This document shows, piece by piece, positions 1 through 10,418 of a stretch of 64,000 bases of DNA (the first letter of the stretch is position 1; every line of letters begins with the position of its first letter). The stretch is from Blasia pusilla (lineage: Eukaryota > Marchantiophyta > Marchantiopsida > Blasiales), in NCBI GenBank assembly GCA_050084515.1, contig CM114272.1, positions 30,318,001-30,382,000 on the forward strand, in the 5' to 3' direction. A program made the position numbers and the translations under genes. The notes below the pieces were generated by a model that ran no database searches, was not told the DNA's origin, and was given only the letters and a program-made list of their open reading frames with translations.

Positions 1-1440
1 CCTTCGGATCCAAAGACTCATCATCTGAACCCACCCCTAGAGTCATCACCTGTGGCTGATCTACCATAGTCAACCAACAAAGATAGATAGATGCATGCCA
101 ACTGGGCACTATCTCCTCATCACTCTCTCCGGGCCATCGAGCTTCTATGTCGTCTCTCTGACTCACACATAGAATACGACTCAACCCATCCGTATCTTGG
201 TTCAGCCGACCTAGCTTGTGAACTACCTCAAACTCATACTACTCTAGTAATAGAGCCCATCTGGAAAGCTTTCCCGTAAGCTTTTCGGAGTCCATCAACC
301 ATCTCAACGATTGATGATCAATGATAAGTATGAAAGGGTAACTAAATAGATAGCACATGAAGTGTGACACGGCTCACACTACAACTAAGCATTCTCCATC
401 GTAGGAGCTATACCTCTCCTCTGCAATGTGGTTCGATCGGCTCGCGTAAGCCACAACGAACTCCCTCTCCTCGTCATCCCTCTAAGTAAGCACTGCTACT
501 AGATCCAACATGCTCCAATCCGTATGTAGTTAGAATGGGCGACCCGTAATCGGTCTATGTAAAAGGAGTGAGGACGTCAACATGTCCTTGAGCTCTTGAA
601 ATGCTCACTCCTGATCATCTCCCCACACCAAAAACCTCGATCAAGTCTCGTCAACAAGGTCAAAAACTTTGTGATCGCAAAGTTTTTGAGATCGGACTCG
701 ACTCACATCTCTAAGGCGTGGAATTTGCGCAATAGCCTCCACTTTTGTCTGCAAAACACCTAATCCACTCGCGTGTATGGTGTGTCCGAAGTACTCAATC
801 TACTCCTGAAAGAATCTGCACTTGCATGATATAACTTCACTCCATGTAACTATAATCACCGAAACACCTCCTCTAGAAGTCACTCATACTCTTCAACCAT
901 AGGACTAAACATAAGAATATCATTTATGTAACATCGTATAAAATCCAAGACACCTAGAATCCTATCCATCACTCTCTGAAACTCTGCAAGCGCATTCTTC
1001 AACCCAAATGGTAAGATTTGCGACTGATCCAGAAAATCTCTCCCAAACCGATCTATCCCCAAGAATTTTTTCTTCTTCCTATCCTCTAATCTGATAGGAA
1101 GCTGATCTAAAGTACCGAAGATCTTTGCATATCCTACCGCATCAAAGACCTCCTCAAGATTAGGTATGGCTTATTGATCTCCACACATCTATCTATCCGT
1201 CCAATTGCCATATATATCCTTCTTCGCCGGCATGACTATGGCATATGCTTATTTCCCATGCGATAACTCCACAAGTCTTGCCTCCAACAAGTCCTCAATC
1301 TGCTCAATCAAGGCTCGCTCCATATCGAGAATACCTAGGGATTGACAAAAGATAAGCATATCACTAGCTAACTCAATCTGTATCCCGGGACCCTTCAATG
1401 AATCCTAGTCTGTCATAGTGAAGGCAAAACAACTAACATG
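1..1440 (-). pseudogene. Ty3/gypsy pol remnant: reverse transcriptase and RNase H (copy A)
   Basis: Read on the minus strand this is the RT-RNase H part of a Ty3/gypsy polyprotein. The clearest piece, 880-1,062, contains LPFGLKNALAEFQRVMDRIL, the gypsy RT palm signature, followed by CYINDILMFS. The catalytic YxDD box therefore reads YIND, with the first aspartate replaced by asparagine, which should abolish polymerase activity. RNase H lies at about 60-500 and ends near a degenerate DGLSR motif. Stops and frameshifts separate the pieces, so no polyprotein can be made. The integrase that should follow lies left of the window; its counterpart is at 33,690-34,800. It forms one element with the methyltransferase-like remnant and LTR to the right. 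Confidence 0.85.
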
Positions 1441-1867
1441 CCTTCGTAGAAACCTATGAACCCGCCGTCGCTCACCTCCTCCAACTTGAGATCTATCATA
1501 GACTCCTTAGTCTCCATCGTGACCTCACTCGAGAGAAGATGCAACCTCCACCTTTGGTTGCTATATAGCAACCCTAGCCACCTCTGCAACAGCCACTCCA
1601 CTTTGACCTCCTATACCATGCTCCATATCCAAAAAATGAGCATATGTTGCTCTGGCCGCCTTCGCACTCTCCACTCAGATGACGTCCCAAGAAGTCCATG
1701 GGTGCTTATCTCTCCTCATCTCATCCCCAACTAATGTTTGTACAAACCTTATAGGTAATGCTCCAACTTGTGGAGGTGACGGTATGGATGGCACTCGCAT
1801 ATGTCTATGCTCAGCCATACCTAAACTGACAATCCATGTGAGATAGTTGAGGTCCATCACTTGCCCC
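1441..1867 (-). pseudogene. Linker between methyltransferase-like domain and RT (copy A)
   Basis: Minus-strand remnant of the polyprotein linker. The stretch SLGMAEHRHMR...VGDEMRRDKH...TSWDV aligns by eye with the plus-strand element at about 57,210-57,390, which reads SLGVAEERRMR...AGDETRGDRH...TSWDV. This shows that the two element types are homologous across the junction between DNMT and RT, not only inside the domains. It has no recognised function of its own and is interrupted by stops. Confidence 0.6.
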
Positions 1868-2640
1868 AACACCTATCTCTGTGATACCTCAGTCACATAC
1901 TTGGCACCGCCGTAGTACCCGTAGCGAATCTCATTGCTTGTGCTCATCTGCTGTAGGCTCCTCTAATGCTCAGGTCACCTCATCCCAAATCATGCCTAGC
2001 CCTCTCTCACGAAAAACCATGGGATGCTCCCACCAACGTAGGTCACCTCAACTCCCAAATCATGGCCTCGCCAACAACGGTCTATCATCGCGCGTCATCA
2101 AAGATCGATAACATCCATTGTGAGATGTGGTGCTCTCTCGACTCCATCGTATGATTGACTCAATACCTATGATAGTACTAGGTTCGTCCACCATAATCAT
2201 GGACGGTGAGTGCATGATCCAACTCTCACTACATCTAATAACACAACAGGTTCCAACTAGGACCTTACGTGATGTACACTTGTCATCACACGTGCATGAG
2301 TGTCTCCCAACAACGGTGTGTTTTCCAAAATATACATCGGAGAACATGTATGACTCTCCTGCGTCGCACTACTCAAAATATCTCCAAAAATATTTTTCTC
2401 GAATCCTGCAATCCAAACCCACATCCGATGAATGACCTCACATGGCCATCGAAAATCATGAAATGAATGGTGCCAACTCTATCCATATCATGCGCCCCCA
2501 CCAAAGAGATATATTATCGGGTAGTGTATGCTGATCCCTACTATAGATACTTCTAGATCAATTTCGTAACGTGACGTAATGATACCCGCCGCGCGGTTAT
2601 CTCTCCACATAAAAGTAATGATGCATCCGTATGCCCGTAG
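1868..2640 (-). pseudogene. C5 cytosine DNA methyltransferase-like domain in Ty3/gypsy element (copy A)
   Basis: On the minus strand, spread over three frames, I read the same ordered blocks as the better-preserved domain at 56,300-57,218. They are a motif I-like LDVLRGISIGIATGI, a block ARRVSLRHV, the motif IV core WPCE with the cysteine codon at 2,440-2,442, FGLQDSRKIFLEIF, motif VI YILENTPLLGD, then VMTSVHHVRS, LWWTNLV and a C-terminal VTEVSQR. C5 methyltransferases use the Pro-Cys of motif IV and the ENV of motif VI to methylate cytosine. Frameshifts and stops make this copy inactive. Its place between the leader/gag side and RT matches the plus-strand element. Confidence 0.72.
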
Positions 2641-3540
2641 CTATTCCGATGCTAATCCCTCTTAAAACATCAAACACCACACTCCACACACTCTCTTCTA
2701 GGCGGGCATGGCAGGGATATGGCGGGAAGGCTAAGGCTTAGAGCTAATTGGGGTACGCGCCAACTCAAGGCTAATTGGGCACAAGCTCTCGGCGGGCAAG
2801 CGCAGGCTCCTAGTGGGTAGGTGCGGGCTCGTTCGGGGCAGACATAACTTGTTGGGTTGGTTCGAAGAACCCTCTCTAGATAGGACACCCATATTGGTGC
2901 GAAGATTCAATGACTTTCATGAGCTTCTGGAATAAATTTTCAATATCAAAGGTTGACGGCCTTGCTGAGTTCTGAGCTTCTTTGCCGGTTCTCTCATCTT
3001 TTTCATATGAAGTTCATCTTTCTTGACGGTCACCTTCTTGCATTTGGTCCTTAGTATTAGCAAATTAGCGAGAGAACGAAAGGTATCGTGTACTTGTTTT
3101 GTGATTTTCATGTAGAATAATCGGTGCTCGGGCGAAGACTAGGGCCTTGAAAGCCTCCGGATGTATTTTTCATGATACTTTGAAGTCCAAAGGGAGGGTT
3201 AGTAACAAGGCAATCCATTATGAATGCTACAATAAATACTAAAGACACTCCTGATACTCATGTAACGTTTGAAAATCACAATAGCATAAAAATCCCGAGT
3301 AAATCCAAACCATGATTATGCACTTAATCTCCAACTACAACTTAAAATTTGCTATAGCAACATGCAAACACCAAAGTGTCCATCTAATTTTGTGCTTGAA
3401 TTGTATCGCACAATTCCATGAATCTTATGCTGCTTGAAATCCATGGATAGTTGATGAGGATCGGCACACATGCCTACTTAGCTCTACAAATTTGTTGCAA
3501 ATAAATGTTAATGACGATGAACTTAAGATGTCACAAAACT
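2641..3540. other. Retroelement interior, no recognised gene
   Basis: Sequence between the methyltransferase-like remnant and the repeat leader. A 64-aa minus-strand frame at 2,917-3,111 (starting MKITKQVHDTFRSLANLL) is identical in both segmental copies but matches nothing I recognise. A proline/cysteine-rich minus-strand frame at 2,670-2,888 is probably fortuitous. I see no gag where one would be expected, so this element may be gag-less or its gag may be decayed beyond recognition. Confidence 0.4.
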
Positions 3541-3716
3541 ACATTCATATTTGCTTGGGTTATGGGACATCCAACTTGGAGCTGCCATCAACAAGTTCGC
3601 ACTTGCCAAATACATAAATGGATCGGAAATAGGAAGCGCAGCTGAAATGCAAGAGTGCGTGAAGGAGATTCAGCTGAGGAATCCCAAGTTCTCATCATCA
3701 TCATGTGATCGCACAT
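3541..3716 (+). pseudogene. Possible captured exon remnant, unknown protein
   Basis: A plus-strand open frame, opposite to the element, reads ...GAAINKFALAKYINGSEIG...QECVKEIQLRNPKF... and stops with TGA at the CATCATCATCATG tract. Its composition is protein-like, and it is present in both copies (about 38,450-38,625). It could be a piece of host gene captured in the leader of the retroelement, or chance. I do not recognise the family. Confidence 0.3.
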
Positions 3717-3739
3717 GATGATGATGGAACGGTCAACGA

Positions 3740-5190
3740 GATCTGCGTGTGGGGACTACGAGCAAAGCGCTGGCTAGCTGCCTCCATGGTATGGAAAACG
3801 TCAGAGTTCATCAGAGTGTGGGGATCCAAGAAGGGAAAATCGAAGCAAGCGCTCCCTCCCTCCCTCAGATTAGAGTCTCTCCAAAGTATGGAAAAAACGT
3901 CACTGTTCATCCTCCATATTCAGAGTGTGGGGATCGAAGAGGGGAAAATCGAAGAAAGCGCTGCCTCAGACCCTCAGACTACAACTCATCTTCCTTATCC
4001 GGTGAAGCTCGAAGACTGAAAAATCGAGCAACCCTAGCTCCCTTCGTGGCATAAACCAATTTGATATTCATACTCCATATCCAGAGTATGTGGATCGAAG
4101 AGAGGCAAGTCGAACAAAGCGCTACCTCCCTCCCTATCTTCCATATCCAGTGAGCCATATCGAAGAGAGGCAAGTCGAACAAAGTGCTACCTCCCTCCCT
4201 CCGTCCGATTACAGTCCATCTTCCATATCCAGTGAAGACCGAAGACTGAAGAATTGAGCAAACCCTAGCTCCCTTCGTGGCAAAGACCAATTTGATGCTC
4301 ATACTCCATATTCAGATCGAAGAGTGGAAATTCGAACAAAGCTCTCCCTCCTCCTTCAGATTAGAGTTCATCCCCACATCCAGCGGGGATCGAAGACGGA
4401 AAGAGTTAGTGTATAGTTCAGTTGGCTGGCAAACCCTGGCTCCCTTCGCGTAAAATTCATCCTCCATATCCCGAATGAGTGGATCGAAGACTGGCCAATC
4501 GAAAAAAACGCTTGCTCCTTACACTTACGAATAAGTAGTGTTCGTAGCTCATATCCGGTGCGTGCGTGTATCGAAGAGCGGCATAGAGCAAAGCCGCCGT
4601 CGTTAATGTTCATTCTCCATATCCAAGGTGGGGTCGACGAGCGGAAAGTCGAACAAAGGGCTTCTTGCTCTCTCGATACAGAGAAAAAGAGTGTCCATCC
4701 TCCATACCCAGAGTGGATCGAAGAGAGCGGAAAGTCGAGCAAGATCATACCTAGCTCCCTTGGCAGCATAGAAAACTGTAGGGTTCATCCTCCATAAGCA
4801 GTGAGGATTGTAGAGCTGCATATCGAGATAAGCGCTAGCTCCTTAGCTTCGTCCCGAGCAAAAGCGTGTGTTTGCCCTCCATATCCCATGTGGATCTATG
4901 AGCGGAAAAGTGTCGTTTCGTGAAAGAAATTCTCCCATAATAATATAAAACTCCCAATGATGCTTCTCGCTGCATGGAACATTGAAACTATTTTCTTGCC
5001 CTAGTAATAAATATAAGATGCACGCTGTATGGAATAAAAAGCTTTGAAGAGCTGTCTGTAATAAAAAGGCACTCTCCATTTTCCAAGTTCCAACAGAGCG
5101 CGGCAAATGGAGCAAAATGGCAAATGGAGCTAAATCTAAAACCTAGATGCCATGGAAGGTATGTAATGTTCATCCTCCATATTCCATGTG
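3740..5190. repeat. Degenerate tandem repeat array in the retroelement leader (copy A)
   Basis: At least a dozen imperfect copies of a unit built around CATCCTCCATATCCAGAGTG, followed by GGATCGAAGAG, GGAAAGTCGAACAAAGCGCT and CTAGCTCCCTTCG. Unit anchors appear near 3,912, 4,075, 4,144, 4,223, 4,307, 4,373, 4,463, 4,547, 4,617, 4,700, 4,790, 4,876 and 5,175, mostly 65-95 bp apart. The array lies just inside the right-hand (5') LTR of the minus-strand element, where leader repeats are common in plant LTR elements. The copy in A' is at 38,645-40,090. Confidence 0.8.
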
Positions 5191-5931
5191 GATTAGAGAG
5201 CCTCGACGCTAAATAAAAATTAAGTGTTCCTCTTCTCAAAATGTGCATATTAGAAAGTGTCCAAACAAACCATGGTTACTAAGTTATTTTCTTGAAATGT
5301 ACTTTACAATTTGATCGTTGTTGGGATACTAGTAAACCCTAGTAAGCCATTCGTGATGCCCTAATCCTACGAAGTACTTCACTAGGATCTTCATGCTCAT
5401 GAATAATTAATTTTTTGGATGTACAATTAGTGGGAAATAATAGGGAGCTAGTGGAAAGGCTACTTTAGTTTCCTCCAAGGATTGGGGGACTATTCCCCGA
5501 AGCCACACAATATATGGAGTGGTTAGGCCAAAACGCAATTATTATTTTGAGGAGTTATCTAGCATACTGGTCTCAGTAGTTCTTAAAGACATAACTCGGG
5601 AGATATCTATCTACCCTAGATAGGAGGGAGAGATCTGAGGGTGAGAAAACTATACCCGGAATCTTAGGAGAAAAACGGTACTCCCCAAGCATGCAATTAT
5701 TGTGCAACGATAATTGCGTTTAAAGAGGACTTATCTAATGGAAGGGTCTCTATACAGTAGATAGGAGGGAGATATCCGAGGGTGCAAGTTAGTGGGAAGT
5801 AATAGAGGGTTGATATTCCCGGAGTGGAACCAGGTGGATATCCTCGGAAGTGGAAGTATAGCCGAAGACAATGGAAAGGCTAGTTCCTCATGACAAACCA
5901 TACTTGAACCGTGGACTCTAAAACCTGAAAC

Positions 5932-5984
5932 ATACATACATAGACATGTCCATCAGGAGGACATGTCTACGGGTGTATGTATGT
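5932..5984. repeat. Imperfect hairpin inside the LTR
   Basis: CATACATACATAGACATGTCC is followed after 7 bases by GGACATGTCT, a 6-base interruption and GTATGTATG. It is conserved in the A' LTR near 40,829-40,881. It could act in LTR RNA folding, or be a structural relic. Confidence 0.6.
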
Positions 5985-6034
5985 TTGTGGAGAAAACCGT
6001 ACAGCAAGAAGAAGTAATAGCAATAGATAAGGAA

Positions 6035-6083
6035 GAGGACACCTCACGGAGGAGCGTTGATAGGTCCTCCGTGAGGTGTCCTC
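6035..6083. repeat. Perfect 19-bp inverted repeat inside the LTR
   Basis: GAGGACACCTCACGGAGGA (6,035-6,053) and its exact reverse complement (6,065-6,083) are separated by 11 bases. It is conserved in the A' LTR at about 40,932-40,980. The reversed LTR at 18-19.5 kb has only one recognisable arm, so the hairpin is not universal in the LTR family. Confidence 0.8.
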
Positions 6084-6964
6084 GGTGGTAGTAATTTAGA
6101 CAAGGAAGTAATAGCCATAGATGATCTAGACTGTGCAAGAGCGGGAAGTAGTGGCAATAAACAAGTGAAAGCGGAAGGTTAGTCTAAAGGTGAGGAAACC
6201 AGTACGGAGTCCTTACAATAGCACATAGATAGGAAAGGCTTGTTCATAATGAACCTAGACCAACCAATGAGCAATCCGTACTCCTTAACTGTCAATGATT
6301 AGTGAATGCTGTATACACTTCACTTTTTCTTACTTTTATGATACTATATTAGATGAGGACTCAGGTGGGTGTGACCCTAGATACGGAGTATGAATCTATG
6401 AATCCAAGGGAATGTACTCCTCAAGTGCAAGTTATGACGTGCTTTTCGTAAAGTCCCATTATGAGATGCTTTTCGTAAAGTCCCAGACATGGAGAACTGA
6501 TCCTCGGAAAGGAACTCTTGCGCACTAGATACGGACGGAAGGATACTTCTCCATAATGGGACGTAGCTTTTAGGAACTTGAGGACGTGTTACTTAATTTC
6601 TTTATTTTCTAGTAAGTTTACTCATTTGGGATTTCTGGTCTCCAAAATGTGGCTATCAGTAGCCAAATTAATTTTCTATCTCATTATGTCTTGTTGACAA
6701 TGTTCCTTCTCACTTGGGCAACTAGCTTCTTCCTACCTATGGCTAGGAGTAATTTCAGATTTGTGAGGGGGAATGAATTAATGTAGATAAAAGGGAAAGT
6801 TAAATAAAGTGAATACTAAAAAAATGGAGGGAAATTTATGACCCTCTATTGAAGGGAAACTAAGTGAGAAATAGAAACATGGGTGCATCATAGGGAGACA
6901 AAGTCAATGGAGCTCGAGGACAAACTATATCCCTAGATGTACGGTAAATCAAGGAATCAGTTGT

Positions 6965-7540
6965 TTTCCTCTATGACATGAACTAGAGCTCGAACAAAGA
7001 GCTTAGCCTTTCTCCACTCTGAAATCCAAGATCAAGTTCTTGTTATGGAAAGACAGAAACTACAAATTGTACCGTAACTACCTCTAGAAAGGCTTCCAGA
7101 AAGTTTGATTACCGTAACCACCTCTGTAAAGGCTTCCAGAAAGTTTGATGCTATGGGAAACGTTTCTGAAATCCTTTCACGTCCCTTCATTCGGAAATTC
7201 TTGACTGATGCTTCAGATCTAGAGAGTGTAGAGCACCCTCGCCTACTGAGGTCTAGAATGGAAAGCAGATATGAGTCAAATGGGATTAGGCACAGGTAGA
7301 AGTGACAATCAGATCTGATGGCACATACAGAATGAATGATAGGAGGCATGCAGCTAACAGATCCAAATGTGCAAAAGTTCTTGAAGAAGATGGTGAAGCC
7401 ACCGAGAGCTGAAACAAACGCGGAAGGAAGCAAAACCAGTCATTATGCTCACGCTACAAAACTTACCTTTGAAGGTTCTGAGTTAAAGAAAATATTCTTG
7501 GAGTGGAGTGGATGGAAACCAAACAAGGCAAGGTAAGTAT
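6965..7540 (+). pseudogene. Segment X fragment (copy A), unrecognised conserved sequence
   Basis: Matches by eye the longer plus-strand copy at 59,900-61,000, the minus-strand copy at 29,690-30,740 and the A' copy at 41,890-42,458. The best frame includes KASRKFDAMGNVSEILSRPF (7,132-7,191) followed by a stop, then a second frame from 7,336. A 40-bp unit (ACCGTAACTACCTCTAGAAA...) is tandemly doubled at 7,069-7,148. The LTR abuts its left side, so the element seems to have landed in or beside X. Whether X is coding is unclear; the opposite strand also has open frames. No function can be assigned. Confidence 0.45.
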
Positions 7541-8606
7541 TGCAGTGGGTTTCTCATTCTGATGAAGCCATTCCCACTTTGAGTTGTAGAGTTGTAGCTA
7601 AGCTACTCCATAATTATAAACCTCAACTTCATAAAGCTTTCGATGAATGCGTCAGGTAGCTACGCATCACAGTAAAATCAAGATAGAACACTCAGGCGTC
7701 CAAAAACCTGGACTAGTGTCATGGATCTGTCATCAAATCGTTGCAGAACATCACTTTGTTTTGGGATTCCAAACGTTTATGGAAATACAACAAGAGCTTG
7801 GGCACTGAATGCTGACTCAGATCGACTCTAGTAATCATTCTCCATCCTTGCAGCCGATCTCACTTACCTGTTGGAGTATTTACGTAATGCATGCAAAGGT
7901 TTCAAACCGTTCTCTCCCCCTCTTCTGGTTGCTCCCCATCAACTCCCAGAGCTATTAATTTCACCCTCGACATCATTCGGATCATTTGGATACCTATAAA
8001 GAGGCACAGCTGAAGAGTAGCAGGAGTAGGGTAATGAGAGGAACTCGAGAGTGGAATTCACGTTGAGATCCAGAATCCGTGTATTCATGTCAGAGCTCAA
8101 AGTAAAAGTCAGATTAGACAACCCAGAAGTAGTTAGAAAGATATATAGAACATCCATTTGCGAAAGAGCTGGAGCAGACAATCACAGGGAATTTTGTTTT
8201 CAAAATTTCTTTTTATATCGAAGTGAGTTCATTCCAGGACCAACATTTTGTTCTATAGAGCAAATTGAACAAATATTCAAAATCTTCAAGTCTGTACAAT
8301 GATTTTGAAGTCAAGATCCAGTGAATGCTAGCTAACATCATGATAACATAGGCACTGGTGACTGTCCTGGATTCCTCAAGGCAAAACTGAAGTACTAGCT
8401 AGAAACGAAAACTGAAGTCCTCATATCTGGACAACATTTAGTGAATCTCAGCATCATATATCATAGCTTTTTGTCTGGCCAGCAGCAAAGGGAGTGGTGG
8501 ACCTGGAGATAAAGCATCTGTGACCTCTGAAGAGCTGGCTGCCTGCCATCTAGCTAGCCCCACGAAAACTATATCTTCAAATTTATACAGTGCTCGAGGT
8601 CTGGCG
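7541..8606. other. Spacer and 3' flank of the SRA gene
   Basis: No gene seen. The part from about 8,170 to 8,606 is the 3' flank of the SRA gene. Recognisable pieces (for example CTTCAAGTCTGTACAATGATTTTGAAGTCAAGATC) recur beside most SRA copies, near 23,500, 29,580, 43,220, 50,110 and 61,080, so the duplicated unit included the 3' flank and X. Short plus-strand open frames here look like chance. Confidence 0.55.
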
Positions 8607-10418
8607 TCACATCATGTTGATAGCCTCCTGCCTTTCCTGCAGCGAAAGCAATGGTGCCTGGCCCGGATTCCTGATCAAAGTGAAAAGAATCCGCTCGGAG
8701 CCATCACGAACGTTATTCAAGTACCATGACTGCACTCTGTAAAGCCCGTCGTAGAAATAAATGCGCTGCGGTTCCGATTTCAGTTTAGGCTCCTCAGTCG
8801 AGTACTTCAGCTTGAAGCTCCTGACTATTCGGACATCCAAATCTTTTTCGAAGCTGTTGAGAAGGCCTAGGTTGCCTCTCTTGAGCTCCCGGGGCCCTCG
8901 GAAATAACCCCCGGGCAGTTTTCCGACGTAGATCAGACTGTTGCCATCTTCGGAGTCAGCGTCTCCGGATGCCGAAGGAGTGGTCACTATGCATCCCGCA
9001 ACGCTGATGGGTTTGCCGGTCCTAGTGTCTACTACGCCACTGTTAGCAGCAGTGATGTAATCCACTCCTCCTTGAGCGAATCGGTGGAGGCCCAACATCA
9101 GCATCTCGGCGCGGTAATGGAAACAATCTCCCACGACGATCCCCGGTATCTCCCCACAAACTCCGGCACTCCTCGTGTACCATCCTCGCTTCAAGAGGAG
9201 CTTGCCCGCTTTGAAGTCGGCCCTGTCACGTTGTTGTTTCATGCCCTCCATCAAAAGGATCTTCACGATTTCTTCGAACTTGGTAAGAAGCGCTTTCACT
9301 TTGGCTCGAGGATCCCCAGCCTCCAGAATCTGAACAGGAACAGGTTCTAAGACGAACCGCAAGTCTGGTTCTCCCTCACGTGAGGCCTGTTCCTCATCAT
9401 CTTCGGAGGAATTTCCATCATCTTCGTCGGAAGAGGAATCCCTGTCCTCATCGTTGTCATCTCCTGAGGACAAGGACGAATCCGGTCCATCAGCGCGACG
9501 AGCAAGAACGCTGTCATCGTCCTCCAACGTGTTTCCGATTGACGGTGCATTCGGTGGGTACCAACCTATCGCTGGATCCTCATGAGAGGGCTCCCCTTCG
9601 ACTGCAGTCGATAGAGCCGGAGTCAAAGCGCACGGCTGCCTCTTCCTTTTCCTTGTGCCTGTTTGAGCGTCTGTCGCATTTGGATCCTCTTCTTCTGCTG
9701 GAAGAACATACGCATAGATGTCCAGACGACCTGAATCCCTCCCAACTGCATGAGTGATGGCGGAAGATTGAGAAGTAACATGAGCAATCTCCACTTCGTT
9801 CGATTGACAGGCAGCAGGCAATTCCTCCACTTCGTCCTCTTCATTTGCAACATGAAAAAGACCCTCCAAGTCGTCCAAATATGCTGGCACGGGGCTGAGA
9901 AGAATATCGAGGAGTGATGGCTCATTCATGTCGGCGGCATCATCTTCCGGTTCTAGAATTGGCACTCGTGCCGGTGAGAGTGCAACTGCTGCCGGGGAGA
10001 CTTGTGCGAAGGTCTTTGAGACGCCAGGATCTGTCTGGTCGAAGAAGGGCACTCGCGGTGGGATGGCACGAGCAATTCGAATCGATCTGGGGCCCCTTCT
10101 AGTTTCTCCTGCTCCAGCAGCTTCCGTGGAGCCGTCTGCGACTTCTGAAGCCTTGGACTCCTTCAGGCGAAGCGCACCGACAGTCTTCCTCTCTCCCGGA
10201 GGTGGACTCCTATCATTCCAACGTCCCGAATTAGGAGGAACGACTTTGGTTCTCATGGTCTCCGCTCGCACCACAAGATGGCAGAATAGAACGCTAGCGC
10301 TAGCAGTCCGCTCGGAGTGTGACTGACAGAGCTCGGGTTCTCCTCCTGATCTTCCTCTCACCACCAAGCGATGCTGATCACGAGGTCGCTTCGAAACTCC
10401 GAGAGGATGCCTAAGCAA
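8607..10418 (-). CDS. SRA/YDG-domain protein, SUVH-like, no SET domain (intact copy)
   Basis: Single open frame of 603 aa. The first Met gives 603 aa; Met55 (codon 10,254-10,256, MRTKVVPPN) opens the part best conserved in other copies and may be the true start. Layout: acidic/proline-rich N-terminal half; basic patch RKRKRQ at 256-261, a likely nuclear signal; acidic serine tract about 315-353; SRA-YDG domain about 422-588. Domain hallmarks are GIVVGDCFHYRAEMLMLGLH, GGVDYI, RGNLGLL (514-520), FYDGLYRVQSWY (YDG at 556-558) and LIRNPGQ. SRA domains bind methylated DNA and flip the methylated cytosine; in SUVH proteins they guide histone H3K9 methyltransferases. Here the frame stops right after the domain, so it would be a reader without an enzyme. 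It shares an upstream region with divergent frame Y. No intron is obvious. Confidence 0.85.
   Translation of the reverse strand: MLRHPLGVSKRPRDQHRLVVRGRSGGEPELCQSHSERTASASVLFCHLVVRAETMRTKVVPPNSGRWNDRSPPPGERKTVGALRLKESKASEVADGSTEAAGAGETRRGPRSIRIARAIPPRVPFFDQTDPGVSKTFAQVSPAAVALSPARVPILEPEDDAADMNEPSLLDILLSPVPAYLDDLEGLFHVANEEDEVEELPAACQSNEVEIAHVTSQSSAITHAVGRDSGRLDIYAYVLPAEEEDPNATDAQTGTRKRKRQPCALTPALSTAVEGEPSHEDPAIGWYPPNAPSIGNTLEDDDSVLARRADGPDSSLSSGDDNDEDRDSSSDEDDGNSSEDDEEQASREGEPDLRFVLEPVPVQILEAGDPRAKVKALLTKFEEIVKILLMEGMKQQRDRADFKAGKLLLKRGWYTRSAGVCGEIPGIVVGDCFHYRAEMLMLGLHRFAQGGVDYITAANSGVVDTRTGKPISVAGCIVTTPSASGDADSEDGNSLIYVGKLPGGYFRGPRELKRGNLGLLNSFEKDLDVRIVRSFKLKYSTEEPKLKSEPQRIYFYDGLYRVQSWYLNNVRDGSERILFTLIRNPGQAPLLSLQERQEAINMM

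Larger units (their letters stand above)
5319..6906 (-). mobile_element. LTR of the Ty3/gypsy element (5' LTR, copy A)
   Basis: About 1.59 kb beginning TGTTGGGATACTAG and ending GACAAAGTCA on the plus strand, so it has TG...CA ends. Related copies occur at 18,065-19,480 (reversed), 31,091-33,192 and 40,216-41,814, with fragments at 50,652-50,875 and 59,262-59,608. Since integrase and RT read on the minus strand and lie to the left, this right-hand copy is the 5' LTR. The outer boundary is uncertain by a few bases because all copies share ATGGAG just beyond the CA. I could not find a convincing tRNA primer-binding site at the inner edge. Confidence 0.75.

Noticed and set aside
2670-2888. Cysteine/proline-rich minus frame as a gag zinc knuckle
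   Set aside because: The cysteines do not fit CX2CX4HX4C spacing, and the sequence is length-variable between A and A'.
3705-4302. Overlapping frames of 100-107 aa on both strands as genes
   Set aside because: They are read-through of the leader tandem repeats and appear on both strands.
5281-5319. Primer-binding site next to the 5' LTR
   Set aside because: The inner flank (minus strand ACGATCAAATTG...) does not match the usual Met-tRNA-type site (TGGTATCAGAGC).
9072-9757. Plus-strand frames inside the SRA gene
   Set aside because: Antisense shadows of a 603-aa frame with a clear domain.
8607-10418. UHRF/VIM-type protein
   Set aside because: No RING or PHD sequence in the frame; the FYDGLYRV and LIRNPGQ context is closer to SUVH-type SRA domains.
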